Shown here: one piece after another, positions 62,555-64,000 of the stretch
Position numbering within the stretch: the stretch's first letter is position 1
How the letters are laid out: every line of letters begins with the position of its first letter
Origin: Paguma larvata
Taxonomy: Eukaryota > Chordata > Mammalia > Carnivora > Viverridae
DNA length: 64,000 nt
Assembly: GCA_030068075.1 (NCBI GenBank)
Contig: CM057826.1
Coordinates: 65,631,312 to 65,695,311, forward strand
Direction of reading: 5' to 3'
Program-made: the position numbers and the translations under genes
The notes under the pieces: model-generated
Database searches by the model: none
What the model was told of the DNA's origin: nothing
The model's input: the letters and a program-made list of their open reading frames with translations, nothing else

Positions 62555-64000
<1,446 letters not shown>

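Overview
This window is nuclear DNA from a cat-family carnivore (inferred). At least twelve copies of the carnivore tRNA-derived SINE (Can-SINE) carry the feliform-type head 'ggggcgcctgggtggctcag' and a CT-rich then A-rich tail. They sit among L1 LINEs and older mammalian repeats (L1M, L2, MIR, MLT1 LTRs, MER5A). Base composition is AT-rich. There is no bacterial operon logic, no rRNA or tRNA gene, and no complete host protein-coding gene. The most likely setting is a large intron or a gene-poor intergenic block.

Layout. 1-4.4 kb: a decayed antisense L1 cut by three SINEs. 4.4-12.5 kb: mostly unrecognised AT-rich DNA with a GT microsatellite, two SINEs, an L1 tail, an MLT1 LTR and a less AT-rich island near 11.2-11.85 kb. 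12.5-16.6 kb: two antisense L1 segments of different age. 17.2 kb: an 80-bp unit repeated exactly three times. 20.2-23.4 kb: antisense L1 pieces with SINEs, including a head-to-tail SINE pair. 23.4-33.1 kb: an MLT1 LTR, L1M, L2 and another antisense L1. 33.1-36.8 kb: mostly unrecognised. 36.8-39.9 kb: a sense-strand L1 that lacks ORF1 and the endonuclease region and has a second L1 tail inside it. 41.7-43.6 kb: L2, MLT1 and L1M/HAL1-like pieces.

The centrepiece is 43,676-50,338 (minus strand): a full-length L1 with both reading frames open. It has a CpG-rich 5' UTR with a YY1-type site at its first bases, an ORF1 of 297 codons, an ORF2 of 1324 codons, a short 3' UTR with a G-rich polypurine tract, an AATAAA signal and a short A tail. 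A perfect 17-bp target-site duplication flanks it. It landed inside an older MLT1 LTR, whose halves lie on either side. ORF1 and ORF2 overlap by an ATGA stop/start. Every known catalytic residue I could locate in ORF2p is present. On sequence alone this is a good candidate for a retrotransposition-competent source element. ORF1p (RNA chaperone) and ORF2p (endonuclease plus reverse transcriptase) of such elements copy their own RNA and also mobilise the SINEs seen around it.

50.7-62.3 kb: MER5A, a long decayed sense L1M, an MLT1 LTR split by an LTR-like insertion, MIR, two SINEs and an L2. At 62,557-62,650 there is a candidate 94-bp coding exon on the plus strand with plausible splice sites. 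Together with the strong excess of L1 pieces on the minus strand, it hints that the window lies inside a plus-strand gene. The gene is not identified. Repeat boundaries were read by eye and most are good to about 10-50 bp.
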